Source: Onchocerca volvulus (lineage: Eukaryota > Nematoda > Chromadorea > Rhabditida > Onchocercidae). From it: a stretch of DNA of 64,000 nucleotides. The notes below the pieces were generated by a model. The model was not told the DNA's origin, did no database searches, and saw nothing but the letters and a program-made list of their open reading frames with translations. Positions 13,716 to 27,090 of this stretch are shown piece after piece (position 1 is the first letter of the stretch; each line of letters opens with the position of its first letter). Position numbers and translations under genes: made by a program. The DNA lies in the NCBI GenBank assembly GCA_000499405.2, contig HG738138.1, positions 22,454,824 to 22,518,823 of the forward strand, given 5' to 3'.

Positions 13716-16261
13716 GGCCAGTTCGTATGTCGAAAGATGGCGATTCTATCTAGCAGTGGTTGTTATGTGACACTGATTGGGCATTGTCTTTGAAGAAAGA
13801 TATTCGGATGGATGACACAGTAGTTCTGTTAATGAGAAGCAAACCAGATGGACTATATTTAAGGCTAATTTAGGAAATCCAATTAACGTTAGACGGATAG
13901 ATGATGGCTATGGGAATAAGTAATGGGCATGATACAAATGAAGTCATCACTGGATCGAAATGAATGAAATGAACGTGTAAAAATATACAGATGATCCGAA
14001 ATTGAGAAATGAGAAAGGTCACTTGAATTTGGTCTTTTATAAACCTTTCACTTCTCGTTTTCTTTATTCTGTGGGTCCATTTTATGAAATTGCTTGAATA
14101 AAAACGATCGGTAAGAATATACAAGCAAACGAGAACGGAATTTGCAAAAACAACTGAATTTAACAATTCAATAAGTTGAAAAGTTGCTCTTACAGCTCTC
14201 TGCAGGGTAATTTTTTGGAAATTCCGTATTTGTTCTTGGCATTTGAAACTATCAGTTTGTTTGTATATTTTTAGTCAAGTGAGGAGGAAATCTAAAAAAA
14301 TGAGTTAATTATGCATAGTTGAAAATACGCATGTTACTGATACAACAGGATAATCGTAATTGGTCTTGTCGAAAAAATTTTTGAATTGGCAGGTTAAAGT
14401 TCACATGGTTTAATTTAAAAAATAAATGGCATTATATTGTTTCTGAAATTAACTATCTGTAACACTATCAAAACTTTCAGGAAAGGAATTGTTATATATC
14501 ATTGGAGCAGAGTAGTGGATAAAATAATGACAAGTTTTTTGTAAAAAATTTCTATCGTGAGAAAATGCTGTTCGTAAAATGATCCTTTGTGAGTAGTGAG
14601 AGTGAAGGTATCGTGGCACTTTAATGTATTCTACAATTATTTAAATTTGTCCTCGGGAAAGGGCAAGTCTGGTCACGCTGTTTTTTTTCCCTCTTTTTTT
14701 TTATTTGGCTGATATTTTCGGTCATATTATGGAAAATGATTTTAAATGGAGATTCTGGAGGACAGAAGAACAGAAAGCAAATTTTCAGAAATTTGATTTA
14801 TTTTCGTAATTTAATTTTGCTGTTCCTTCTTGCTGTGCACATCCTTTATTTCAATTAATTGCTGAGAGATTAGTGTCGAGTTACATTAAGATGTAATAGA
14901 TGAGTAGAAGTTAGCTTATTCTTTGTTAGCACAGAAGGGAACGTATAGAGTTAATACAAATTTAAATATATCCTGTTTCGTAAATAAAGTAAACTCCGAG
15001 ACTTCCTTTGATATTTTAACTGTTAAATGTAAAAAAAACGAATTCTTATATGTCCATAATTCGAATATTTGCCGACAGAGTAGTTGATTTAATGTAGAAA
15101 TTAATGATATTCAGATGCATGTGAAATAGATGAGATGAACTGGAGAATGGTTAATAAAATTGGAGATTATGTATATAAATTAATTGAGTTAATTAAAGGT
15201 GTTGATTGACTAATTTTAAGTATGCTCGAGAAATAAAGACGATTGTTCTTTTTTTAATTATATATTTGTGGAAAAGAGATGACAAACTTAGAGATTATTT
15301 TCATTAGTAATTCAGTTATAAAGATGACCAGATGATTTGATTTAATATTATACCCTCCGTCTCTAATTTAAAGAAGCAGTTTTACAAATTTTTCGTTCAA
15401 CTGAGTTATCTGAGCAAAATTACTGGAGGATTTTAGTTTATTGATTGCATTTAACTGCTAATTTTTTTTTTTTTTTTTGCTTTGTTCTGGATTATTGTTT
15501 AGTATATGGTATGGAATTTCAATGCTATTACAACATAATTTATTAGTTTTAGCTTAATAATATATTAAGATTTAGGATTTTTATTTCAGTTTATTAATCA
15601 ATTGCAGATTTTAGTTCATCTTGTATTAATTATTATGAGTGATATGATTTAATATATAATTCTCTATTCCCACATTCTGCTTTATTCTTTATTTCACCCC
15701 TGAAATTTCATTTCTCGCCCTTTTTTTTTTTTTTTTTTTGTATTCTGCTTAGACAAATTTGCAAAATAAAATAGTTTCTTTCTCTTTTTAAAAATATATT
15801 CAGTAATAAAATTCGAACACTTTGTGCATTACCTAACGTTTGTTTCCTTTACATATTCTGTTTCATTTGGATATTTGTTTGTGATAGTACGATGACCACC
15901 TGCTGTAAGGTTATCTTTTGGTGGTCCTTGAGTTGTTGATGTGATGAGAGAAAGCTCGGACTTTCTCACCTTCATCAACCTTAAACCTTTTCATTCTTTT
16001 CTGCTTGATTTATTTAAAGTGTCAATGAATGTTTACTGTTTGAGTGTGTTTCCTTATGATATTATTGATAAATGCAACTTGATATCGACAGAGAGAGGAG
16101 CGTAAAATATGAGGTAAAACATATGGGCATGCAAATATTCAATTATATCTGTTTCATTTTCTTCTATTATTCGTAATTTTTATCTTTTAAGATTTGGCGT
16201 AGATGAAAAAAAAAAACATGTGGATAGATTGACTGCAAAAAAAAATTTTTTTTTTATTCAG

Positions 16262-19200
16262 CTACAAATCACAATTTTCTGATCCTGGTTGATTAGGTGA
16301 TAGATTTACTAACAATTAGAACTGGATATTGTATTGTTTCTTATATGTATATTAAATTTCCAAGAGAATCGACAGTAGCAATGGCAATGGCAGATGTGAT
16401 GATGTACGATGATTCTACCAAACAGTGGCTCTCACCTGATGGATCAAGTGAAGCAGCCCGATCACAAGTTCGAATATTACATAATATTCACTCCAATACA
16501 TTTCGTATTGTTGGTACTCGTTTGCAGGTCAGGTTTTGTCTTATTTTCCCATAATTTGACGCATTTAGTGATTGGAAAGCTGTTGAGAATTTTTTTGTAG
16601 TTTTTAATGATTGCTCTCATTTGATAATTTGTGTGATCCCTTATGATAAATTACAAACTTATTCATTGGCAATGATTACAGTATGTATTACTGTAGTTGA
16701 AGTTATTTAAATATTTTAGGATGGGAATTGGATTCTTAATTGCAATATTTACGAGAGATTGAGGTACAAATCAGCTACGCCAACATTTCATCAGTGGAGA
16801 GATGAAAAAAGAAAAGTGATTTCTTTGGTTTCAAAAATTCTGCATCTATGTTTTTATATATTTACCCACTGTTAACTTTTTATAAATAAATACTGATGAC
16901 CAATGTTGAAACTATATCGATAATAATGCTTGTTTCAGGTTTATGGCCTAAGTTTCATGAAGGAAGAAGATGCTCGTCTTTTTGTAAAAGTTATGACACA
17001 AGCGCTGTCAATATTAACGTCGAGTAGTGATTATCAGAATGGTAAGGTCTTGAAAAAAAATTTATTGGTCACAAATTTTTGATTCATTTGTTTTATTTGA
17101 AGTGTTTCTAACGACCTTCTAGAAGATATTCCTGGAGTTTGCCTTTTATATTCAGCATTAATGCATATGACACTTTGACCTCTCTAAAGACTAAAAATTC
17201 GGTTCTAATATAAATTACTTGTTCTTTGTCAGATATAGCAAACTCTTGGAAAGCTATGTGCTAATTCTTGAAGGCGTTCTGTTTCTTTCTTTCAGTATTG
17301 ATCATTCATCTTATTAACACTTCTGCTATTCATTTTTCAATTTTAAATATAGTATTTAAATAGCAGAGGTCATGAGATAACCGAAACTTTTAGTGCTTGA
17401 TTTATGTATTTCAGGCAGTGATTTGGGTTTTTCGAATACTATTTATCAAGAGCCACATCAGTTACATCACAATGCATACAGTTCACCATCATTTCGGGGT
17501 GCTGATGATGAAAGTTTGTGTTCTGGTGGTGGTTCGTCGGCGCAATATACAAACAACTTCCGGTTAGTTTTTTTTTTTTTTTTTTTTTTTTCAAGACTTA
17601 AAATGAATCGTAAGTAAAGATAAGAATAATAGGAACTTATAAAATTGAATGAAAGAGGAAGTTTCTTAATATCTCGTCTAAAAATACTAGCTTTTTATCT
17701 GTAATATGAATTTTGATTTAAACTCAGAATTGCATTCATATAGTGATTGATTGGTTAAGTTTGAAGTTTGAATGATATCACCAGTTTTTGAAATTTGAAT
17801 GATATCATTAGCCTTTCGTTTGAATGCGATCTAACTTCATCGAATTCTGTTTGTTTAGAATGATTTTGATTTCTTTAAAAATTTTTTACTGTATTCCACT
17901 AAATTAATGATGTTTTTTACGCAGTGTTTTTGATTGGTCTGAGATGGATTTTAGTAGATCTAAGGAGTATACAAAAAGCCCAGATGCTTAAAATTGATAA
18001 ATTGAATGACTTCTGTCATAGGTAACAGCTTTGGTGCTTTAGTATGTTTTGGATTTTTTTTTATTTAGGATTCAGTAAAATATATAATCCTAAATTGATA
18101 ATGTGAGATTTATACATTATTTTGAAGTTTCTAAAATTTGATTTTTCGATACATTTTATCATCATGGACTTTCAAGTATTTATTCTAAAGTTTTTTTTTT
18201 CTTTTTCTATTTTTTTAAAAGTATTTTAAAGTATTTTCTAAATTCTAAAGTTCATTTTAAACTATAAATGGAAACGAATAATACATTTGGCATTTATTCA
18301 AACTTTTATTGCACACGTCATAGCGGTTGACAGAAAAAGTCGGGCTATGTGGAATAGATAGAGGAAATCATTTTTTAAAATGGTCAAATTTTTTGCAAAT
18401 GGCCAAATTCAATCATTTTCGGGAAGCAATAACATTGAAGCTTGGTATTGACAAATATTCTGAGAGATGGATTGTGCTATATTATTACTGTAATTGCTTC
18501 TACTACTGATTTAGCTTTCATTGCAATATGAGAGTGGAAATTGATATTTATGGGAAAAAAAAAAGGAGGAATATTTGTATTATCGAGCTTTCAAGGACAT
18601 GGCCACAATTATTATTGCACTTCAAAAGATTTTCCATTTTTTAGCAAAAAAATAAAAATTTTTTTTGCCGAAGAATTTTAGTTGAAATAAAGGATATAAT
18701 ATTGGTGCAATGCTTCATTGCATTCCCAGACCGTTGAAATCTCAAGATTTTATCTCTTTTAAAAAAATGGATTGTATCGGAAAAAATAGAGTCATAAAAA
18801 TTAGTCACATTTTTGTTGTTATCAAATAGGAAAATCTTTTACTTTTTTTTTTTCATGCTTTTGAATTTTGAGTAAGAAATGTAATATTTTTATCCCAAAA
18901 AAGCGATGTGATTGTGATACTTTCACCGTTCTAATGTCTTTCGTGGTTCTCCGAATTCTAATGACCAACGGATACTAGTTAGAATTAAGTGGATATCTAG
19001 AATAGACTTGGAATTATGTTTTATTTAATATTTAGGCATTTCAAATTTATAACAACTGATTTTACCGTTAATTCCTTGCGAAATTTGTCTGCCCAAGATG
19101 CACTTTATTGTTGTGATTGAAAATTGAATGATGTGCCCTTCGTTATACTTTAAAATAACCCAACCCTGTCTATTCCTTCTTTATGATTCGAAGGAATATT

Positions 19201-22200
19201 TTGTTTTAAAATCGACTTGTATAAGTCTCGAAAACAAGGAATTCAATGAAGAAATGGGTGAAATTCCATCAATATTTAGTGCATCTCTGCATGAACACCG
19301 AGTGAGAGTTGAGGAAGGAATTGGGCAAAAGTGCATCCCAAAACTGATAGCACAGCCTTTCCTTTCATAATATTACATTCCTTACTTCTACATTCTAAAA
19401 GTAGGTGAAGTGAACAGGAAATTCGCTTAGATTTTTCTAAGAAATATTTTTCAGATTGTTTTTTATGGCCTTAAATGCAACCTTATTTATGGCTTCATCA
19501 AAACTTTATCCAAACTTAATCCTTTGTTTATCCTAAAATAATCTTTTTAAAATGATTTTGAAAGGGAAATGGATATCAATCAGCAAAACACTGTTGATTT
19601 CAAATGTAAGGAATGTAAGATACCAAAAATAGAAACTTTTTACTGAATAGCATCATGTTACTTCAAAAACTTATGTTTTTCTTACTGTGTTTTAAAAAAA
19701 TAAAAAATAAAAAATAAAAAAAAATAAAGAAAACGAAAAAAATGAAGCATTTCATAAAAAATGAGAAATGAAGCTTCTAAAAATGAAGCATTTCAAATCT
19801 GATATATTCTGTTTGACTTGTATGCCACTTTTCGGAATCTTTTTTTTTTTTCTTTTAGGAAATTTTTTTGAACAGAATCTGGAAAATGAACGGTCTAAAT
19901 TAAAAGCATTAATAATTTTTTCTAAAATAATGGAGAATTTTGTTTTTAACTATAATAAGTTTTAATCAAATCTTTTAATATTAATCATATCAGTCTTTTT
20001 TCAGCAGTTTGTCAGGAACTTTGGTTAGCTTCTTAGACTATTTATGATGTCAAGAATAGAATTCAATGATCTGAAACTATTTTTCTGATTGATCAAATTA
20101 AATTCAGTTATTGTAATTAATTTAGAATAAGAAATTATAACTAAATAAATTGTGCTGAAAAAATTGGAATTTATTCTGAAGTAAGCATGAGATATACGTC
20201 ACAGAATTCGATGCCATTAATGCATTACTTATGTAAATGTGTGACATGTTCAATAATATTTTTTCAAGTTTTTCTACGACTTTTTTTTTTTTTTTTGGTA
20301 TTTTGTATAGTTGCGGCTTTCTTTTCTGTTGTTATTTTGAGCGGTAAAACAGTTGTCGATTGGATCCTCTTAATGGAATAAAGGATATTTGATGAGATAT
20401 AGTAAATAAACAACAACTGGATAGTTGGATCAATCAAATAAATTTCCCCCATCAGTTTATTTTAATAGCTCATTTCTCAGATAATTTCTCGGAATTCGAG
20501 TTCAGCATTGTTAATTCAGCTTTGACATTATTTGATGGCGCTGAATGGTTAGAAAATTAGTTTTATACCGTAAAAATTTCTTTAAAAAGTCGTTTTTTAT
20601 TTATTTTTTGCTTAATCTAATTGGTAACACCTATTTATTCCAATTCTTTAGAGTAAACTACTAAAATATAATGAAAACAAAAAATATATAAAAGAGGATT
20701 AAACCACTTTAAATCTTTGTAATTTTTGATGTCGTAATTTATTCAGAAGAAAGAAGAGGAGATCTGTTTTACAACTGTATTTACAAGGAAAAATTTTTTA
20801 CAATTTTGCGAGAAAGCAAATGGAAGAATTAAGTTATCCGGACGAAAACTAGAAAGTTTAACTGTCTTAGTGGACATGAGTTTCCAATTTCTTTTCTATC
20901 AGTCTAAATTTTGGTCTTCAAATCAGATGATTCATTTCATCTTCATTGTCATCATCTGGATAGTCATTCTTTTATGTTCAAACATGTTCTATAGATGTTC
21001 AATTAATAACTTCATATTGTAATAGCATAATATGCATGACTTCTAAAATATATTTGAGTTAGATTTATTTCATTCATCTGCCATCACTTTTCGGCTTTGC
21101 CTTGATATCAAAACGTTAACTTTTGATTTATCTTTTCTTCCAACTTATTTGGATCATTTAATTTAATTCACTTCATCATTATCCTCAGTTCATTTTTTAT
21201 ATTAATGCAACGAAATATTCACAGTTAGGATGAAAGAACCTCGTATTTTCTATCCTATAAATATAAATACTAATTTCTTTTTAACATTTCACAGACAATT
21301 TTTTTTTCTCATTTCATCCTTTGAGATTTCTCATTTTGAAAATTTTCTGTTTCCCATTATTTCTCATTCAGCACTTTAATTCATACTTTTCCCTATAGTC
21401 CTTCATTTATTATTTTTGCAATTATCAATTTCAGAATCTATGATTTCTTTTTAATTATCGTAGATATAATAATTCAATACTAGTTTGAAATTTTTTATTT
21501 TTAATTTTGTTCCAAATGTGCACAAAAAAAAAAATGAAGCATCGTTTTTTTTTTTTTCTTTTGCGATAAATTTCATTCTTTTCTATTTTTGAAGTTTCCA
21601 TGACTATTATGTTAGTTTAAAATATAAACTGGCAGAATATTTTTTAAATCAAACGAAGGCATTTTTAGATTCCTCCTACATTTTCATGTAAACTTTATGA
21701 GTTGCATGGCATCACATACTTCCTATATTGATCATGAAATCGATAATTTTAAATTTAAACGTCGATTGAGTTAGATGAAGGTAGGAAAAGAACATTTTTT
21801 CTTTTTCAAAAAATTATTTGCTTGATGCACTCATTCGTTTTAGTGCACCTTTTTTATTTCTCTAAATTTTCGATGTTTTGAGCGATAATTTTCATTATGG
21901 TATATTGCCTTATATAGCCAGTATTGTCCTACTTTGCATGGCCAGTAGTGTATTACCTTGTATGGCCAAGTGATATATTGTCTTTTATGGCCATTAGTCT
22001 AGTACCTTGCATGGCCAATATTTCCCTTTAATCGAAGGATGGCCAGCTGCGTGTTTCGTTGAGTCATTATGTTGATGCCGAAATTATTACCTTTCCCCTT
22101 GATGATATAAATTTTATATTTTCATTCGATGAAAAGGTAAAAAGAGACAGGTGTTAACTAAATGGTTATTTAAAAGGGTTTTCTGGATGAATTGATATAC

Positions 22201-24242
22201 ATTTTTAGTGGATATTTTCTTATGAAAATCGATTAATAATATTTCATTGAATATAAAGTTAAGAAAAGAAGACTATCATCAATATATTTTTTAATAATTT
22301 AATTTAATGAGGATTCAAAAATCATTGCTTTACACAAGATCTCTTTTAATTGGAAATGAAGAATTGATTATATTAATTGTAGAAAATCATCACAATCAGT
22401 GCAAAGTTCAACCAGTGGTACCGGAACTGCAACAGCGATGATGGTATATAATGTACAACGCCGTGCTTCACAAGGTTCATCGAGTTCTTCCAATGGTTCC
22501 TCACTACCTCCTGCGATTTATGCAACGACCTCTGCGAATAATAACTGTCCTTCCAATAATTCTGTTCGACCTGCCCCAACTGTACCTCTCGCAAGTAATT
22601 ACAATTCCACGCCATCACTTTCAATTAGCTCTACCAATGTTGGTAAGTTCATTTTCTTGAACTTTTAGGAAGTTTTATTTTATACTTTCTGACTTCCTTG
22701 AATCGATTTTATTCACTTCCAACTTTTTCCTTACAGCGACAGTTTCTTCAAATGCACCACCGGCACCGCCACCGCCACCACCTCCATCTTCACTGTCATT
22801 GGGCAAAGGAAGTGGTAGCTCTATTGCAGATCAATTGAAAAAAGTACAACTTCGAAAAGTCAGTGCACCACCGTCATCGAATTCAGCAGCTTCTGGTATT
22901 ATCATATTTAAACTCAAATTTTCATTTTAAAATTGAGGAATTCACATTTGAACTCAAAATTTCAATTTAGAATTGGGAAGTTCAGTTATCTCTATATTGA
23001 TTTCCATATCTTGTTTGGCAGCCTTCTGAATCACATCCTTTTATTAGAATTTTCCATTATGTTGAAGAACAACTTAAACTATAAAATATGTCTTTTAGTA
23101 ATTTATAGATTTGGTTGATGATAACTATCATACATCTTATCATATGTATTTCAATTTTTCTTTCAAATTTTTTGCAAAATAATTTTTTATGCTACATTGG
23201 ATTACTTTCTAGGCGGCAGTAATTTATTGTCGGAACTAGAAGCAACTCTCAGCAAGCGCAAAAATCAGTGTGATAACAGTGATTCTCGCTCCATCGGTTG
23301 GTTTTTTCATGTAAGCATTGGACAAAAAAACAATGCTTTTATAGTTCCATGACAGAAAAATGAAATAGAATGTATCGCAGTTAAATTTATTTCAGGAAGT
23401 GATACGGCATCTTCAACAAATGCTGTCGGTAATGGAAACTTACGTCGCCCATGGGAGAAACAAGTCAATGGTACTGCAAACATTGCTGATTCTCCGAAAG
23501 TAAATCGCAAGTAAGCAATCATCATTAAAATTGCATAGATTTTAAGCAGAAATTAGAATAGAAATGGAATATTAGTTTATGAAATTCCAAAGATCATGAC
23601 GAAGGACTATATCATTCGGTGTTTAGCATCATTAGGCGGTTAAAAAAAGGTAAAAAACCAACAAATTGTTCATAAAAGTTAATTTTAAAGAAGAAGTTTT
23701 GAACGCTATTATTTTCGTTGATACTTGTTGAATTTTAAAAAGGCGTGTCGTAAGACATGTGGCTGAACTAATAAAACATATTTGTCGATATGGCTTGTTG
23801 AGATTTAATTCTAATTTTATTGAAGAAAAAGTGTTGTACATTGAGTATAGTCATATTGGGCTCTTTTATATTGTATTGTTGTCTAATTTTAGTTTCAATG
23901 ATAGTACCATCTTTTAACAATACCATTTTTTTAGGAACTTGTCAAATTTTCTTTTAAATAATCTGAATTTGTTAAATGATGGTGTTTTTTATCAGTTGTT
24001 CTGTAATGTAATCGTATTTTTCATCATAAATATGATTGATTCAATTGGTTTTCAGATTGCCAAGCTCGAATTCGTTAAATCAAGAAGAAGCACGAAGTAC
24101 TGGGTATGGTGCTTCTGTAACAGTGGGAACTCTGGAGAAATGGAAGGAAGAAATTTTAAGCGAAATTCGACAAGAAATAATCAAAGCAAAAGATGAAATT
24201 ATCGAAACGCTACGCTCCGAATTATGTTTGCAGAGAAGGTAG
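16262..24242 (+). CDS. unc-34: Ena/VASP-family actin regulator (UNC-34/Enabled orthologue)
   Basis: Ena/VASP proteins bind proline-rich ligands and speed actin filament growth at the leading edge and in growth cones. Nine coding exons join in frame to about 444 aa: 16345-16527, 16720-16815, 16939-17041, 17415-17562, 22383-22642, 22737-22895, 23213-23296, 23396-23510, 24056-24242. The first three exons encode an EVH1 domain (about aa 12-125), with VMMYDDSTKQW, FRIVGTRLQ, ATPTFHQWRDEKRK and VYGLSF in family order. A serine/asparagine-rich linker follows. A proline run (APPAPPPPPPP, near aa 270) precedes an actin-binding-like block (QLKKVQLRKV). The last exon encodes the C-terminal tetramerisation coiled coil (LEKWKEEILSEIRQEI). 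The start is uncertain: an acceptor at 16260-16261 opens the first exon, the first in-frame ATG is 16345, and ATGs at 16381 and 16387 are alternatives. Earlier exons may exist upstream. The 4.8 kb fourth intron is much larger than the others. Confidence 0.93.
19688..19745. repeat. A-rich low-complexity tract
   Basis: Repeated AAAAAT/AAAATA units in the large Ena/VASP intron. No other feature is seen in this tract. Confidence 0.8.
21900..22050. repeat. Degenerate about 24-bp tandem repeat in the Ena/VASP intron
   Basis: Six spaced copies of a (T)GGCCA core occur near 21916, 21940, 21964, 21989, 22013 and 22041. Spacings are 24, 24, 25, 24 and 28 bases. Between cores the unit reads roughly AGT..TATTACCTTGCAT. 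The first core is AGCCA, the rest GGCCA. This is a decayed minisatellite within the large intron 17563-22382. GGCCA is otherwise uncommon in this AT-rich DNA. Confidence 0.8.
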
Positions 24243-27050
24243 AAAGTGCCGCTGTTCCTTTCATTTTTTTTTTCTCCATGTTTGTGATAAAAGTAGAATT
24301 TTGTTAACCAATATTTTGCTATTTTAGTGATTGTATTACACTGCAATTTATTATTTGTCCAAATATTGTCATTATTTCTTCCAGACTTATTTGTTCTGCT
24401 TGCATTTCAATCACTTTTCTGTTTTTTTATTTTCAATTGTGTAAATTTTGAAAATAAAAGTGGTGGGAGAAGTTATTAGCCATTAAATATGTTCGCACCA
24501 GATTTTCATTTCTCTTAGCATGCATTCCAAACAGCTATAGATTTTATTCATTTTACTCTCTTTATATCCTAAAAAGAAGTAAAATCTTGCATAAATCAAG
24601 TCATGAAGAGAGTACTATTGAGAAGTCTGATAGAAAATGAAATGTGAGAAAGTTTGCTTTTATTTTGATCATATTATTTAATTTCCGAAACTTTTTCTTT
24701 CATATGAATTCTGCCAATTGTACGAAGCGAAAAGTTCTCTTGCTTCGTTTCATTCTTTCACTTTTTACTTTATTGACCTCCTCTTCCTTTAAAGATTTAC
24801 TGGGAACTTCTGTTTTATATGCGTACCGTTGGGTAAAACCCACTTTTTATTAAGGTCATCTTTTGAACTCAAATATTTTCACTGGTAATTCACATCTCTC
24901 CTAACCATTTTTTCTTTTTAGTGGTTTCCATTTTTATGAAATTTTTATTTATTCAAATAAATTTAAATGTGTAGTGCATTAAGTGTAGTAAAAAATTTTT
25001 TCTTATTATGGTGGTACTGGAGCTGAAATATTTGATACTTCATAAAATTGTAAACTATTTTAGACCAAAATAAAAAACCATCCTGAAAATTTGAATTAGT
25101 CAAAAGAAATTTTCTGGTTGAACAATCTATTCAAGTTCTTGCGATCCCTGCCTAGACATATCCAAGTCTCAGATTAGAGATGCAAAGATCAGACTAGTTT
25201 ATCAGCTGATCTAAGCTAAATGTGATCATGAAGTTCATTTTGCAACTTTTTGCGATAATTCCGCTTTTTCCACGCAGTTCGAGACGGTTGTTCAATTTTC
25301 TGTTTGATGTATGTTGATATATCAGTGTGTTTGAGCTTGCTCTCTCCAATGTTGCCTTTTTACTTATCTACAAAACTGCGACGTTTATTCAATTAATTAT
25401 CATTAATTAATGCATTTACATTATAGCGTCAGCTCTCAGCTCTTTCTTTTTATTTTTATAATCATATATTCATTAATCATTTCTTCTTTTTTTTGCGGAG
25501 GCTTTGCGATTCGTAAACATTCAGAAATCTGGAGCTTTGAATCTGTCAAAATTCAAGAATCTAAAGTACATTTAAAAAAAAAAAAATGATCGTAGTTAAG
25601 CTTCTAAAGTTCTCTGCAAGTAAATTTTTGAGGGAATATCGACTGCGTGATAAGATAAGGGATAGAATGTTATTGTCCTAGCTAAGTTTTATATCTCTTG
25701 TGAGTAATAATTTTCTAGATTTTATTAACCCTAAAGTTTCAATAAATTGATAAAGATATGATTAGAGGAGATGAGTAGTTTTGTGTATTCTTCTTTTTTT
25801 GTCTGAAAGTTGTAATTTGTCTTCGAAATTTGATCAAAAATTGTTTTTGGAATGGTTGAATATAGAAAATGTCATTTCATGCACTTTTCTTCATCAAATG
25901 CTATTTAATTTTACCAATCAATTGATTTTTTTAACATTTTTAAATTATTTGTTTCACTTTTTATCCGAATTTATTTGCTGAATATTTGTTTATTTTCTAT
26001 GATACTTGTGTAACAAAAATAAATATCACTTCTATATACATAACTGCAAGATGTTTATTGATGATTTGATGATATGCTGTGACACCCAATATCGATTTAT
26101 GATGTGATGGTGACATGTTGCTTGAAGCATTATGAAACTATTATCATCCAGACCAATCTTTGATAAGATTGAAAATTTACTGCCAATTTCCAATTTTCTT
26201 TCATTTGTCTTATTAATGTTTTTGTTCATTATAGAAAAAAAGCAATCAAGATCAATCAATCAATAAATCTATTTCCTTTCGTTATATGTCGAAATTGTTG
26301 AGCTAGAAGAGAAGGCTGGTGTAAATTTATCGATGTCGTACAACTTTTTGTTCATTTTTGATTAATATCTGTTATCATTAGTTTACATTGCTGTTATGTT
26401 GATATCCAGTGATTTGTTCCAATTTTTTGTTTGATTTTCACTGAAATTTCTGTATTATTTATCTATATACAATTTATTGAAATATGTTAATAGCGAAAAA
26501 TTGTTTTTCACTCTTTCTTGGCATCCATCCAACGAATTAATTAATTATTGTTCCCGTATCGTTTGAACATCAATAGCTTTACAAGATACCGTAGGAAATT
26601 TTGAGTAATAACTTTTTTAAGTCCATAATCTCTGCAATGTACTTCCCTGTTTCGGTACTGTAATAAAAGAAATCCAAGATTTTTTGCTAATTAACAACAG
26701 TTAAGTCATCTTATGTCATAATTCTCTTTCCTTGCATCCTAGGAAAACTTTTTTGATTAGATGAACGAGAACTGAAAGATAGTTCGAAATTGTAACCTAT
26801 TGATTTTTGATCTTTAACATTTTTTTTTTTTTTTTTTGCAAATTTTTGCACTTGTGAAATATTTATATTCTCATATTAGCACTGGAAGTTTAGCTTTGAA
26901 ATTCTATCAATGATCAAAATGAAAGGTCATTTTTGGGACTTGCAAAGGTCAATATTCGGATAAGTTCGGGAAAAGTGGTCTGCTTGGCATTGTACTTGGT
27001 ATAAGATTCTATCTAAAATTTATATTATTGCTTCCAAACCAAGATTTCAG
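24243..27050. other. Intergenic region between Ena/VASP and RNase T2 genes
   Basis: About 2.8 kb of AT-rich DNA between two plus-strand genes. It should contain the 3' UTR of the first and the promoter of the second. I see no conserved exon, RNA gene or notable repeat, only T and A homopolymer runs. Confidence 0.6.
24453..24458 (+). promoter_or_regulatory. Candidate polyadenylation signal for the Ena/VASP gene
   Basis: An AATAAA hexamer about 210 bases after the stop codon at 24240-24242. The position is reasonable for a 3' UTR end, but AATAAA is frequent by chance in AT-rich DNA. Confidence 0.35.
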
Positions 27051-27052
27051 GA
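27049..27052 (+). other. Candidate splice or trans-splice acceptor before the RNase T2 start
   Basis: AAGATTTCAG ends at 27050, 40 bases upstream of the ATG at 27091. With no coding exon visible upstream, it could receive a spliced leader, as is common in nematodes, or a non-coding first exon. The sequence alone cannot tell which. Confidence 0.4.
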
Positions 27053-27090
27053 TATTCCTCTGAATGAAGTGAATTTATTCGTAAATTTAA

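Larger units (their letters stand above)
1..16261. other. Gene-poor AT-rich region upstream of the Ena/VASP gene
   Basis: No stretch here reads as a conserved protein on either strand. Open frames are short, low in complexity and rich in F, L, I and S, as expected from AT-rich DNA. The region may be intergenic, or it may hold distal promoter and non-coding first exons of the Ena/VASP gene downstream. A few patches are less AT-rich, for example about 400-540, 8740-8830, 10140-10260 and 11680-11960, and could be promoters or enhancers, but no motif proves it. Pyrimidine tracts ending in AG, for example near 181-196 and 6150-6180, resemble splice acceptors but are not followed by a recognisable exon. 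Repeats inside it are listed separately. Confidence 0.6.
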
